From Paracoccaceae bacterium (GTDB lineage: Bacteria; Pseudomonadota; Alphaproteobacteria; Rhodobacterales; Rhodobacteraceae), in contig JADGFD010000005.1 of NCBI GenBank assembly GCA_016744015.1, positions 130,208-194,207 on the forward strand: a DNA stretch of 64,000 nucleotides. Direction: 5' to 3'. Each line of letters starts with the position of its first letter. The first letter of the stretch is position 1. This document shows, one piece after another, positions 50,554 through 59,578 of the stretch. Made by a program: the position numbers and the translations under genes. The notes below the pieces were generated by a model. It saw only the letters and a list, made by a program, of their open reading frames with translations, had not been told where the DNA came from and did no database searches.

Positions 50554-50945
50554 CTGATTCTCTTGCTCCACAGCCAACACCCTGTTTTGATTCGTAGTTT
50601 CTGCTTTATAAGGAAAACGCGGGCCGCTTCCCACGCGATTCTTGCCCAAATTGCAACTTTTACCCCTTCAGTATCCTGCTTCTAAAAAATTCTTTTCTCC
50701 TAACATCTTGAAATAAAGTTAACTTTCAAATTAATTGCCAATTAAAACACACGCCATTGTTTTGCCACATTCTTTTTTCATATTGCAGTCAACCAAGCGA
50801 CTACTTGTCGCTCAAAGGACGTTTTGGCGGACTTAGGCTCTGACTTCAAAGTTTGAAGTTGATGTTGGGAAACCCGTTAAGGGTGTGAGTGGTGGGCTGT
50901 TTTGGCCAAAAATCTAAAGACTATATTCCTTAGGAGGGAACTAAA
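50554..50945. other. Divergent control region before the Tad pilus locus
   Basis: This 392-bp AT-rich gap holds the promoters of the HAD-UbiA gene (leftward) and the flp pilin gene (rightward). The first flp has a strong TTAGGAGGG ribosome site. A 17-bp perfect palindrome, ACTTCAAAGTTTGAAGT (50843-50859), lies 87 bp before the pilin ATG and is an operator candidate. GTTAACTTTCAAATTAATT at about 50717 has two TTAA boxes but with 8 bases between, so it is not a standard CtrA site. No gene or RNA was recognised. Confidence 0.5.
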
Positions 50946-51128
50946 ATGAAAAAATTCTTGAACGCATTCGTAAAAGACGAAGACGGCGCTGTAACTGTTG
51001 ACTGGGTTGTTCTGACCGCAGCCATCGTTGGTATCGCTCTGGCGATCATCGCCGTAATCCGCACAAGCTTGGACACAGCTGCAACCGACATCGCAGAAGC
51101 AATCACTGATGCGATGACAGCAACCTAA
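50946..51128 (+). CDS. flp: Flp/Tad type IVb pilin (major)
   Basis: The 60-residue prepilin has a short leader KKFLNAFVKDEDG and then the processing site DG|AVTVDWVVLTAAIVGIAL. The hydrophobic helix and a polar tail follow. The usual Flp pattern after cleavage is about A-x-A/T-x-E-Y; here positions 5 and 6 are Asp-Trp. A strong AGGAGGG ribosome site and tandem hairpins after the gene suggest high, segmented expression, as expected of the major pilin. CpaA (61021-61509) is the likely prepilin peptidase. Confidence 0.9.
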   Translation: MKKFLNAFVKDEDGAVTVDWVVLTAAIVGIALAIIAVIRTSLDTAATDIAEAITDAMTAT

Positions 51129-51182
51129 TAGCTTGTTAGCTATTAGACATAAAAGAATATGTGAGGCGGTTCCGCCTCACAT
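51125..51182 (+). terminator. Tandem hairpins after the major pilin gene
   Basis: CTAATAGC-TTGTTA-GCTATTAG (51125-51146) overlaps the pilin stop, and ATGTGAGGCGG-TT-CCGCCTCACAT (51159-51182) follows. Neither has a U-run. They probably protect the pilin mRNA 3' end or attenuate read-through into the second pilin and cpaB, giving excess pilin over assembly proteins. Confidence 0.65.
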
Positions 51183-51210
51183 GCCAAGTTTGTTAAGATT
51201 GGGGTGCGTG

Positions 51211-51411
51211 ATGACAAAATCACCGTTTATTAAATTCGCTTCAAATTTCTTGGTAGATGAAGATGGTGCCGTAACTGTTGACTGGGTAATGCTAACCTCG
51301 GGCATTGTTTTGCTAGGTGTGTTGGTTTTAAGTGGAATTAGAATAGCGTTAGATCAAGCGACAACGGACATTGGTTCTGCAATCGTTTCGGTCGGTGCAT
51401 CTCTTACCTGA
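51211..51411 (+). CDS. Second Flp-type pilin (minor or alternative)
   Basis: The start at 51211 (ATG after GGGGTG) gives 66 residues with leader TKSPFIKFASNFLVDEDG and the same cleavage motif DG|AVTVDWVMLTSGIVLLGV. The tail differs from the first pilin (ALDQATTDIGSAIVSVGASL). It shares the Asp-Trp at mature positions 5 and 6. A frame extending back to 51133 covers the upstream hairpin and is unlikely. It is probably a minor pilin or an antigenic alternative. Confidence 0.85.
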   Translation: MTKSPFIKFASNFLVDEDGAVTVDWVMLTSGIVLLGVLVLSGIRIALDQATTDIGSAIVSVGASLT

Positions 51412-51540
51412 CCATTATTAATTCGTATCAAACTGTTTTCCATCCGCTACGCGAATGTGTGCACTTTATGCCCATTGATTTCAGGCCTATATAGTGCGAA
51501 TAACATCGTATATTCATTGCCTAATAAATAAGGGGGCATT

Positions 51541-52377
51541 ATGCGATTGATCTTTTTACTCGTGCTTGTGATCGGAATCGGTACCGCCGGCTATGCGGCG
51601 TTTCTTATTCAGGGGCAGTTCGCTGCTAAAGACACCGAAATAAACCGACTCAGTAACGAGCTGCGTAAAACACGCGAGCAAGTGGTTGAGACCACACCGG
51701 TTGTGGTCACGACACAGAGGGTCTCTTATGCCCATAAACTTGCTGCCGACGACTTAAGCCTCATCAATTGGCCAACAGCACACCTGCCTGAAGGTGTTTT
51801 TAATGCCATTGAAGATGTTATTGGTGGCGAAGATGCCGAAACACGCTATGTGAAGCGCACTTTGGAGCCCGGCGAGCCTATTTTGGCGATCAAAGTCACC
51901 GATTTTGGCGAGGATATCGGCATCAATACCCTGCTGGACCCTGGCACCCGCGCGTTTGCTATTCGCGTAGATGTGGCAACAGGTGTTTCCGGCTTTATTT
52001 CACCCGGTGATGAAGTGGATATCTACTGGAGCGGTCGCAACCTAGACCAAACCATTACACGGCTTATCCTCGAAAAAGTCAAAATCATCGCGATTGACCA
52101 GCAAGCCACCTCCGAAAGCCTGCGCCCAACCGTTGCCAGAACGGTCACTTTGCAAGTTTCTCCGGACATTGTTGCAAATTTGGTACAGTTTCAATCTTCA
52201 GGCAATCTAACCCTGTCCTTGCGAGGCGTGGAAGACACCACAACCGCAGGCGCAATCTCTGTAGATACAAACACATTAATTGGCAATGAAATCATACCTG
52301 TAGAGGTAGAGGAGAAGTGCTATCAGACCCTGCGTCGCGGGGTTGAGGTTATTCGCAACGAAGTGCCTTGCGAATAA
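51541..52377 (+). CDS. cpaB: Tad pilus assembly protein CpaB/RcpC
   Basis: The 278-residue protein starts with a signal anchor (RLIFLLVLVIGIGTAGYAA). It has an SAF-like domain (VVVTTQRVSYAHKLAADDLS) and the RcpC domain with GTRAFAIRVDVATGVSGF, ISPGDEVDIYW and DQQATSESLRPTVARTVTL. Two Cys near the C-terminus (KCYQTL, EVPCE) may form a disulfide. It works in the periplasm with the CpaC secretin. A strong terminator follows, separating it from cpaC. Confidence 0.92.
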   Translation: MRLIFLLVLVIGIGTAGYAAFLIQGQFAAKDTEINRLSNELRKTREQVVETTPVVVTTQRVSYAHKLAADDLSLINWPTAHLPEGVFNAIEDVIGGEDAETRYVKRTLEPGEPILAIKVTDFGEDIGINTLLDPGTRAFAIRVDVATGVSGFISPGDEVDIYWSGRNLDQTITRLILEKVKIIAIDQQATSESLRPTVARTVTLQVSPDIVANLVQFQSSGNLTLSLRGVEDTTTAGAISVDTNTLIGNEIIPVEVEEKCYQTLRRGVEVIRNEVPCE

Positions 52378-52410
52378 TATCATCCGGCCCTAAATCTGCT
52401 GTATATTATA

Positions 52411-52440
52411 AAAAAACGCGGCTCCAAGCCGCGTTTTTTT
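52411..52440. terminator. Bidirectional rho-independent terminator
   Basis: An A-run, then the stem ACGCGGCT-CCA-AGCCGCGT, then seven or more T (52411-52440). It ends the flp-flp-cpaB unit; cpaC must have its own promoter or rely on read-through. Confidence 0.92.
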
Positions 52441-52576
52441 ATTAATTAGACTCAATGAGTCGTCGCTAACACATTGATTCTTGCAATTGAATCCGTTTTG
52501 TCGCATGGTCTGCCCAAGAGTGGGCAAAAGACCCACTCATTGATTTTCATAAGTGATTTTGAGAGGCAGGATCACA

Positions 52577-53980
52577 ATGCAGCTAAAAAGCTTTATTCAA
52601 GCGAGTCTTTGCGGATTCGTATTAACAGCGCCGATGGCCAGCTCGGTCTTCGCGCAAAACGCGGGATTTTCAGTAGCGCGCGGTGCAGTTTCCAGTAGAA
52701 TTTCCGTAGCCGTCAATAAGGCGATCGTTGTTGACATCGATCGCCCCTTCACAGAGCTAAACGTGGCTAATGCGGCCATCGCCGACGTTGCGCAGTTATC
52801 AGATCGCTCAATTTATGTGTTGGGCGTAACGCCAGGGGCGACGACCCTGACGATTTTTGACCAAGACGGGCAACTGGTGGCGAATGTGGATGTAAGGGTT
52901 TCCCCTGACATTGCAGAATTTAAGGAGCGCTTGTCGCAAATCCTTCCGGGGGAGCGTATTGACGTGCGCACCGCCAATGACGGGATTGTGCTTTCAGGCC
53001 GAATTTCAGGGTCGCGCAAGGTTGCGCGGGCATTGGAACTCGCCGAGCTTTATGCACCCGGAAAAGTCACCAACCTTATGGTCGTTGGCGGTTCCCAGCA
53101 GGTTATGCTCCAAGTGCGGTTTGCAGAAATGCAGCGCTCGGTGGCTAAGAGCCTTGGATCGTCTGTTGGCGTATCGTCAACAGTACCTGCTACCGGCGTC
53201 AATATTGGCACTGGTGGCTTGGGAGCCACCATCCCGACATCTGGCGCCCCTCTAGTAGCCGATTCAGGATCAGCCGGCTCCATTGGTATCGGTTTTGGTA
53301 TTGGCGGCCTAGCCGTTAATGTTTTGATCGAAGCCTTGGAGCAAAAAGGTATGGCCCGCACATTGGCCGAGCCAAATATCGTAGCGATCTCAGGGCAAAC
53401 CGCCCAATTTCTTGCTGGTGGCGAGTATCCGGTTCCAACACAAAACGAAGATGGCACGATTTCGATCCAATATCGCCCATTCGGTGTAGAGCTGAACTTC
53501 CTTCCATCCGTTATTGATGACGATCTTATCAATCTGGAGCTGGAAACCACGGTGAGCTCAATTGATCAGGACGCGTCCTTCGTGACGGGTTCCGGCCTTG
53601 AACTCGCGGCCTTTAAGGTGCGCCGTGCAAGCACAACCGTTGAAATGCGGGATGGCCAAAGCTTTGCGATTGCGGGCTTGTTGCAGGATGATTTTGCCGA
53701 TACCAGCGCTCAGGTGCCATGGATCGGCGATGTGCCTATCCTCGGGGCTTTGTTCCGCTCGGCTGACTATCAGCGCAAGCAAACAGAGCTGGTGATCATC
53801 GTGACGCCGCATTTGGTAACGCCAACCTCGTCTGACGCGCTTTCATTGCCAACAGACCGGATGCGCATTCCGACCGAGGCCGAGCTATTCCTGAGTGGCC
53901 GCACCGAAGGTGCTGCTGGGTCTAGCCCGTCTATAACGCAGCTGAGCTTTGATAGCTCTGCCGGATATGTGATGGAGTAA
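52577..53980 (+). CDS. cpaC: Tad pilus secretin CpaC/RcpA
   Basis: The ATG at 52577 gives 467 residues with a signal peptide (cleavage near VFAQN). The pilus-assembly N-terminal domain (VDIDRPFTELNVANAAIADV, then VRVSPDIAEFKERL) precedes the type II/III secretin domain (LIEALEQKGMARTLAEPNIV, GGEYPVPTQNEDG, GVELNFLPSVI, SFAIAGLLQDDFADT, VPILGALFRS). It forms the outer-membrane pore through which the pilus passes. The OmpA-like lipoprotein gene starts 4 bp after its stop. Confidence 0.93.
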   Translation: MQLKSFIQASLCGFVLTAPMASSVFAQNAGFSVARGAVSSRISVAVNKAIVVDIDRPFTELNVANAAIADVAQLSDRSIYVLGVTPGATTLTIFDQDGQLVANVDVRVSPDIAEFKERLSQILPGERIDVRTANDGIVLSGRISGSRKVARALELAELYAPGKVTNLMVVGGSQQVMLQVRFAEMQRSVAKSLGSSVGVSSTVPATGVNIGTGGLGATIPTSGAPLVADSGSAGSIGIGFGIGGLAVNVLIEALEQKGMARTLAEPNIVAISGQTAQFLAGGEYPVPTQNEDGTISIQYRPFGVELNFLPSVIDDDLINLELETTVSSIDQDASFVTGSGLELAAFKVRRASTTVEMRDGQSFAIAGLLQDDFADTSAQVPWIGDVPILGALFRSADYQRKQTELVIIVTPHLVTPTSSDALSLPTDRMRIPTEAELFLSGRTEGAAGSSPSITQLSFDSSAGYVME

Positions 53981-53984
53981 GAAC

Positions 53985-54608
53985 ATGAAATTGCTTAATA
54001 AAATCATTAGCATCTCCGCAGTTTTGGCCCTTGGTGGTTGTTTGGAAACGGCAGGGACTCTGCCCAACGAAAACAGCTTTTCAATGGCGAGCAACCAAAA
54101 CTATTTGGTGCAAACAGGTCAAGGCGGTTCTTCTGCCTACCTGCAAGGCTTATCGCAACAGTTCCGCGATGAAGTGGTCACCATGATCAACTTTGACTTC
54201 AATTCAACCGTTTTGGATGGTGAAGCACGGCGGATTTTGGATCAGCAGGCGGCTTGGATCATGGCCCACCCTACGGTTAAGTTCCGTGTGTATGGCCATA
54301 CTGATAAAGTTGGCTCTAACGGCTATAACCAGCGGCTTGGCTTGCGACGTGCGCGTGCAGCGGTGAATTACCTTGTTTCCAAGGGCGCACCGCGTAACCG
54401 GCTTGAGGCCTATACCTCACTCGGCGAAACACAACCGGTTGTGAACACGGATGATCGCGAGCGTCTAAACCGGCGCACGGTTACCGATGTATTTGGCTTT
54501 GCGCCAAATGTGATCCCGTCTGACTTTGACGGCAAGCGGGCTGTCATCGTATATGGCAACTACGTATTGGGTGGTGGCACGGTTGCAGGTGAATCAGAAC
54601 TCCAATAG
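53985..54608 (+). CDS. OmpA-family lipoprotein of the Tad locus
   Basis: The 207-residue protein has a lipoprotein signal ending in LGGC (Cys about 19) and a C-terminal OmpA domain: MINFDFNSTVLDGEARRILD, VYGHTDKVGSNGYNQRLGLR and ARAAVNYLVSKGAPRNRL. Peptidoglycan binding would anchor the secretin complex. In many tad loci a CpaD lipoprotein stands here instead; this OmpA-like type is what I recall from Rhodobacterales. It ends before a strong terminator. Confidence 0.9.
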   Translation: MKLLNKIISISAVLALGGCLETAGTLPNENSFSMASNQNYLVQTGQGGSSAYLQGLSQQFRDEVVTMINFDFNSTVLDGEARRILDQQAAWIMAHPTVKFRVYGHTDKVGSNGYNQRLGLRRARAAVNYLVSKGAPRNRLEAYTSLGETQPVVNTDDRERLNRRTVTDVFGFAPNVIPSDFDGKRAVIVYGNYVLGGGTVAGESELQ

Positions 54609-54629
54609 CAATCCACTGCATTGATATAG

Positions 54630-54661
54630 CCCCCTTCCGGCTTCGCCGGGAGGGGTTTTTT
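54630..54661 (+). terminator. Rho-independent terminator after the OmpA-like gene
   Basis: CCCCTTCCGG-CTTCG-CCGGGAGGGG with a single G-T wobble is followed by six to seven T (54630-54661). It separates cpaC-ompA from cpaE-cpaF-tadBC, so the Tad locus has at least three transcripts. The 256-bp gap behind it is AT-rich and should hold the cpaE promoter. Confidence 0.9.
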
Positions 54662-54917
54662 GTGGCCTTATCGCAACTTGCAATCCAAAGCTTACCTAAC
54701 TATAGTCGATTCTGCGCGATCGCTCTTCGGCGATAGATTGCGCATTGAATGACGATTGACCCGCGTAAAACAAAAAGCAATTTGTATCTTTTTTTCGGTT
54801 ATGTCATTCGTTAATCTATGCATTTACTAATACTTTATTTTTCAGAATTTTCGTAATATACTACATGTTTGACTTAACTGGTTAGAATTGCGTTTATACA
54901 ATCATCGAGGTGCACAG

Positions 54918-56138
54918 TTGGCGTTGTTAAAATTAATGGATCGGAAAATGGAAGCCTTTGCTGTGGCTTCTTCCCCTGAAAGTTTTGAGCAGCTAAACGG
55001 CGAGCTACATGGGCTTTTTGGCCAGAACTGGGGCAATATGACCGTCCCTGCGGCAGGTGAGATGCTCGGGCGCGGTTCTATGGCCGGCGATGAAACGCTC
55101 ATTGTGTGCGTTGATGCGCAAGACGAACAAAATTTGGAGCCGGTTGACAGCTTTGTGCGCGCCGCCAAAAAGGCTGGGTTTACGGTCATTTTGGTGGCAA
55201 AAGATGTATCGCCTACCGCTTTGCATCGTCTTTTACAGCTTGGCGCAGATGATTTTGCGCCCTACCCGCTGCCCGACAGCGCCCTGTCCAATATTTTTGA
55301 CCGCCTGCGTGATAAGAAAAATGCCGCGCCAACGGATTCCGAGCGCCGAAAATCCCGCAGCGGTGTTATTTTGCCGGTTTACGGTGCGGCTGGGGGCGTA
55401 GGAGCCTCCACCTTTGCGGTTAATCTGGCTTGGGAAATGGCAACAGCCACCCGCAAAGACGATATGCGCGTGGCGCTGATTGATCTTGATTTCCAGTTTG
55501 GCTCTGTGGCCACCTTGCTGGATATTCCGCGCCGTGAAGCCGTGTTTGACCTGTTAACCGAGCCCGAAACGCTGGCCGGAGATACATTGGCGCAAGCCAT
55601 GACCTCCTATAAGTCGGTGCTTGCGGTGCTCACGTCGCCGCCCGAAGTGATGCCGCTGGACATTGTGGATCCTGAATATATCGAGCGTATGATGCGCATT
55701 TTGCAATCGCGCTACGATTTCATTGTGGTGGACCTCCCGAAGGCGCTCACCGATTGGTCAGCATCTGTGCTTACCAGTTCTGAAACCTATTTTTCTTTGT
55801 TAGAGTTGGATATGCGCTCGGCGCAGAACCTTATGCGCTATTTGCGCGTGCTGCGCGGCGAGGACCTGCCCGGCGAAAAGATTCAATATATCCTTAATCG
55901 CGCACCGGGCTTTGCAGACCTAAACGGCAAAACCCGCGTTGGCCGCTTTTCAGAGAGCCTCGGGATTGAGGTGAATATTTTGCTTCCCGATGGTGGCAAA
56001 GCCGTCACCCAAGCGGGCGACCAGGGCGAGCCACTGGCAAATGCTGCGGCCAAAAACCCGCTGCGTAAAGAAATCAAGAAAATCGCAGGCACTTTGATAG
56101 AGCTTACCAAAGAGGCCCGCGCGGCTGTTGTAGACTAA
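54918..56138 (+). CDS. cpaE: Tad pilus localisation ATPase CpaE/TadZ
   Basis: The start chosen is TTG 54918 with GAGG seven bases upstream; the ATG at 54936 and a TTG at 54888 are alternatives. About 406 residues: an N-terminal receiver-like atypical domain (LIVCVDAQDEQNLEP, AAKKAGFTVILVAKDV), then a ParA/MinD-like ATPase (VYGAAGGVGASTFAVNLA; ALIDLDFQFGSVATLLD). The Walker A Lys is replaced (GGVGAST), common in TadZ proteins. It directs the pilus machine to its site in the cell. cpaF follows 12 bp later. Confidence 0.9.
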   Translation: MALLKLMDRKMEAFAVASSPESFEQLNGELHGLFGQNWGNMTVPAAGEMLGRGSMAGDETLIVCVDAQDEQNLEPVDSFVRAAKKAGFTVILVAKDVSPTALHRLLQLGADDFAPYPLPDSALSNIFDRLRDKKNAAPTDSERRKSRSGVILPVYGAAGGVGASTFAVNLAWEMATATRKDDMRVALIDLDFQFGSVATLLDIPRREAVFDLLTEPETLAGDTLAQAMTSYKSVLAVLTSPPEVMPLDIVDPEYIERMMRILQSRYDFIVVDLPKALTDWSASVLTSSETYFSLLELDMRSAQNLMRYLRVLRGEDLPGEKIQYILNRAPGFADLNGKTRVGRFSESLGIEVNILLPDGGKAVTQAGDQGEPLANAAAKNPLRKEIKKIAGTLIELTKEARAAVVD

Positions 56139-56150
56139 ACGGAGAAACCC

Positions 56151-57608
56151 ATGTTCGGACGCTTCAAGCAAAACCAACAGCCAACACCAGAGGCGCCACC
56201 GATTGTTGGCGAGCTTTCGCTTGAGCCTGAGGTCATCCATAAGGCCCGCCCAAAAGACACCAATACCATGACGGTTGATGAGCAAGAAGCGCATCAGCGT
56301 GAGCAAAAGCGGCTTGATAAGCTTTTGGATGTGCGCATGGAAGTGCATAAACGATTGCTGGAAACGCTAAACCTTTCGGCCATTGACCAAGCCGCCGAAT
56401 CCGATTTGCGCCGTGAAATCGGGGTGATTGCCCGTGAAAGCATCCACGAGCTCGGCGTCGTGCTGAACGGCCAAGACCAAAAAGAGCTATTACAAGACCT
56501 GATGGATGAGGTCACTGGCCTTGGCCCCATTCAGCCGCTTTTGCGGGATGAAACCGTAAACGATATTTTGATAAACGGCCCTTTTCAAGTGTTTGTGGAA
56601 CGCTCGGGCAAACTTGAGCACACAAATGTGCGCTTTAAGGATGACCGCCACCTGCTCCGCGTGATTGATAAAATCGTATCCGCTGTGGGCCGGCGGGTTG
56701 ATGAAAGCCACCCCTATGTGGATGCGCGGCTATCAGACGGTTCTCGTTTTAACGCCATGGTCCCGCCCTGTGCGGTTGATGGTGCGCTGGTTTCCATTCG
56801 TAAATTCTCCAAAGAAAAGCTGTCTATTGAAGAGCTTATCAATTTTGGTGCGTTTAATGAGCCAATGGCCACCTATCTGCAAGCCGCTGTTGCCACGCGG
56901 CTTAATGTTATTGTGTCAGGCGGAACCGGCTCTGGTAAAACCACTACGCTTAACGCGCTTTCCGGCTTCATCGGGGCCAAAGAGCGGATTGTGACGATTG
57001 AGGACACCGCCGAGCTTCAGCTTCAACAGGCACATATTGGCCGGATGGAAAGCCGCCCCGCCAACGTGGAAGGCAAAGGCGAAGTTTCCCAGCGAGACCT
57101 TTTGCGCAACGCCCTGCGGATGCGCCCCGACCGTATTATCGTGGGGGAGACCCGTGGTGATGAGGTGATCGACATGCTGCAAGCCATGAACACCGGCCAC
57201 GATGGTTCGATGACCACGATTCACGCCAACTCGGCCCGCGATAGCCTTTCTCGTTTGGAAAATATGATTGCGATGTCGGGCGTTGATATGCCGATCAAAG
57301 CCAGCCGCGGGCAAATTTCTTCGGCGGTTAACTTAATCGTGCAGGTTTCGCGCCTTACTGATGGCTCCCGCCGCATGGTTTCGATCACCGAAATCACCGG
57401 GATGGAAGGCGAAATTATTTCTATGCAGGAAATCTTCAAATTCCAGCGTGACTATGTGGATGAAGACGGCAAAATCCACGGGCATTTCACCGGCACTGGC
57501 CTGCGCTCCTCCTTTATGGAGCGCTTTAAGCAATGGGGATACAACCTCCCCGCCTCGCTGTTTTCCGATACACCGGTTTATTCTGATAAAGTCGAGGGCG
57601 ATCTATGA
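56151..57608 (+). CDS. cpaF: Tad pilus assembly ATPase CpaF/TadA
   Basis: The 485-residue secretion-type ATPase has Walker [19 protein letters not shown] (about 257-274), Asp-box region [14 protein letters not shown], Walker [20 protein letters not shown] and His-box [13 protein letters not shown]. It powers both extension and retraction of Tad pili in related systems. Its stop overlaps tadB's ATG by 4 bp. Confidence 0.95.
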   Translation: MFGRFKQNQQPTPEAPPIVGELSLEPEVIHKARPKDTNTMTVDEQEAHQREQKRLDKLLDVRMEVHKRLLETLNLSAIDQAAESDLRREIGVIARESIHELGVVLNGQDQKELLQDLMDEVTGLGPIQPLLRDETVNDILINGPFQVFVERSGKLEHTNVRFKDDRHLLRVIDKIVSAVGRRVDESHPYVDARLSDGSRFNAMVPPCAVDGALVSIRKFSKEKLSIEELINFGAFNEPMATYLQAAVATRLNVIVSGGTGSGKTTTLNALSGFIGAKERIVTIEDTAELQLQQAHIGRMESRPANVEGKGEVSQRDLLRNALRMRPDRIIVGETRGDEVIDMLQAMNTGHDGSMTTIHANSARDSLSRLENMIAMSGVDMPIKASRGQISSAVNLIVQVSRLTDGSRRMVSITEITGMEGEIISMQEIFKFQRDYVDEDGKIHGHFTGTGLRSSFMERFKQWGYNLPASLFSDTPVYSDKVEGDL

Positions 57609-58567
57609 GTATAGAACCACTCATTTACGCGGTTATCTTTGCCGCTGTTCTTTTTCTTATCGAGGGCATCTACCTCGCAGTTTTTGGCAAATCGGTGCGG
57701 TTGGAAAGCCGGGTAAACCGGCGCTTGCAACTGCTCGAAAAAGGCGAGAGCCGCGAATCCGTTATGGAAACCTTGCGCAAAGAGCGCGAGCAGCATACCA
57801 AAACCCTGCGCCTGCCTGTTATCGGGATCCTGTCCAAAAAGGCGGCCATTGCAAATATCGCCTTCACCCCCAACGCCTTGCTAGCAGTGGTATTACTACT
57901 GATTACAATCGCTTTTGTGGCGCTCACCTTCGCTACGTCTGCCAACCTGACCATGCGCATTATTGTGTCCATTGTTATGGGATATGGTGCGGTTTATGTT
58001 TGGCTGAGTTCCAAAGCCAAAAAACGGATGGACCTGTTCGAAGAGCAGCTCCCCGACGCGGTTGAGCTGATGGTGCGCAGCCTGCGCGTGGGCCACCCCT
58101 TTGCCAGCTCGGTTAACATTGTGGCGCAAGAAATGCCGGATCCGTTGGGCACCGAATTTGGCATTCTGGTTGATGAGGCCAATTTTGGCGCTGATATTTC
58201 GGATTCCCTGCGCAAAATGACTGAGCGGGTAGATGTGCAAGATCTCCGGTTTTTGGCCGTCGCCGTGGCCATTCAGTCCCAATCCGGTGGTAACCTCGCC
58301 GAAGTGCTAGATGGCCTTGGCAAAGTTATCCGCTCCCGCTTTAAGCTGTTTCGCCGCGTAAATGCCATTACCGCCGAGGCCAAATGGTCCGGCTGGTTCC
58401 TGTCGTTTTTCCCGATTATTGCGCTGGTAGCAATCAATGTATTGCAGCCAGATTATTATGACGGCGTAGAGAACACACCCGTGTTTTTACCGCTCGCGAT
58501 CGTGGTTGTTATCTTTTTGATTGTGAACATTATTTTCATGCACATGATGGTTAATTTTAAGGTCTAA
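57605..58567 (+). CDS. tadB: Tad pilus inner-membrane platform protein TadB
   Basis: The 320-residue protein has helices near the N-terminus, around 95-135 and at the C-terminus, plus the T2SSF domain DAVELMVRSLRVGHPFASSV, SDSLRKMTERVDVQDLRFL, and AIQSQSGGNLAEVLDGL. It forms the GspF-like platform with TadC and is driven by CpaF. Coupled overlaps or short gaps join it to its neighbours. Confidence 0.94.
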   Translation: MSIEPLIYAVIFAAVLFLIEGIYLAVFGKSVRLESRVNRRLQLLEKGESRESVMETLRKEREQHTKTLRLPVIGILSKKAAIANIAFTPNALLAVVLLLITIAFVALTFATSANLTMRIIVSIVMGYGAVYVWLSSKAKKRMDLFEEQLPDAVELMVRSLRVGHPFASSVNIVAQEMPDPLGTEFGILVDEANFGADISDSLRKMTERVDVQDLRFLAVAVAIQSQSGGNLAEVLDGLGKVIRSRFKLFRRVNAITAEAKWSGWFLSFFPIIALVAINVLQPDYYDGVENTPVFLPLAIVVVIFLIVNIIFMHMMVNFKV

Positions 58568-58588
58568 ACGGCCCGGAAAGGATCCCCC

Positions 58589-59578
58589 GTGATCAGCACA
58601 ACTCTTGAATTTATCACTGCCGTGCTCGGGCCGCTTGGTCCTATTATCGTTGCAGCTGGCCTTGGGCTATTTTTGATATTGCTTTCACTGCCGGTAATCT
58701 TGAAAAAGGGCGAAGATCCTTTTGCAAAGCTCGGTAGCGGCGGCACACCTTCTGCGGGGTTCAAAAAGAAACCGGGTGACGCAAAAGGCCGATTAAATCT
58801 GCGCCATGAAGGCGGCAAGCTCAACCTCGCCAAATTTGAAGCCTATTTGACCCCGCAAAACGAAGAGGAGCTAACGGCAGCAAAGCTAAAGCTTCTGCAA
58901 GCTGGCTATCGCTCGCGTGGTGCGGTCGGAAACTATAACTTCCTGCGCATGGTGTTGGGAATTAGCTTCCTTGGCGTGGGCCTTTTATACGCCCTTATCA
59001 TGAGCGGTGAGCTTTCGGCGCTACAGGTCTCACTTTACGTCATCCTTCCCGGTGCTATCGGTTATTACCTCCCTACTTATTGGGTTGAACGCAGGCGCCA
59101 AACACGCCAAGTAGAACTAGAGGACGGCTTCCCCGATGCGCTTGACCTTATGCTGGTTTGCGTTGAGGCAGGCCAGTCACTTGACCAGTCCATCGTGCGG
59201 GTGGCTACCGAAATCAAACACTCCAACAAGTCGTTATCTGAGGAATTTCAAGTAGTTGCCAACGAGCTGCGCGCAGGTAAAGAGCGGGTTTCCGTGCTGC
59301 GGGATATGGGCGAGCGCTGCGGCGTGACCGATATCAGCTCATTTGTGACCGTGCTGGTGCAATCCGCCAGTTTTGGTACCTCCATCTCCGACGCGCTGCG
59401 AGTCTATGCCTTTGAGATGCGTGATAAACGCATCATGCGCGCCGAAGAAAAAGCCAATAAGCTTCCCACAAAAATGACCCTTGGCACCATGCTCTTCACG
59501 GTGCCGCCCTTGCTTATCATTCTGGTTGGTCCATCTGTTTATGACATTTATGTCAATCTGGGTGGCGGAGGCCAATAG
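58589..59578 (+). CDS. tadC: Tad pilus inner-membrane platform protein TadC
   Basis: The 329-residue paralogue of TadB starts at GTG 58589 after GGAAAGGA. It has T2SSF segments DGFPDALDLMLVCVEAGQSL, ELRAGKERVSVLRDMGERCG and FVTVLVQSASFGTSISDAL, with terminal membrane helices. It partners TadB in the platform. Its stop shares a base with the next gene's GTG. Confidence 0.94.
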   Translation: MISTTLEFITAVLGPLGPIIVAAGLGLFLILLSLPVILKKGEDPFAKLGSGGTPSAGFKKKPGDAKGRLNLRHEGGKLNLAKFEAYLTPQNEEELTAAKLKLLQAGYRSRGAVGNYNFLRMVLGISFLGVGLLYALIMSGELSALQVSLYVILPGAIGYYLPTYWVERRRQTRQVELEDGFPDALDLMLVCVEAGQSLDQSIVRVATEIKHSNKSLSEEFQVVANELRAGKERVSVLRDMGERCGVTDISSFVTVLVQSASFGTSISDALRVYAFEMRDKRIMRAEEKANKLPTKMTLGTMLFTVPPLLIILVGPSVYDIYVNLGGGGQ

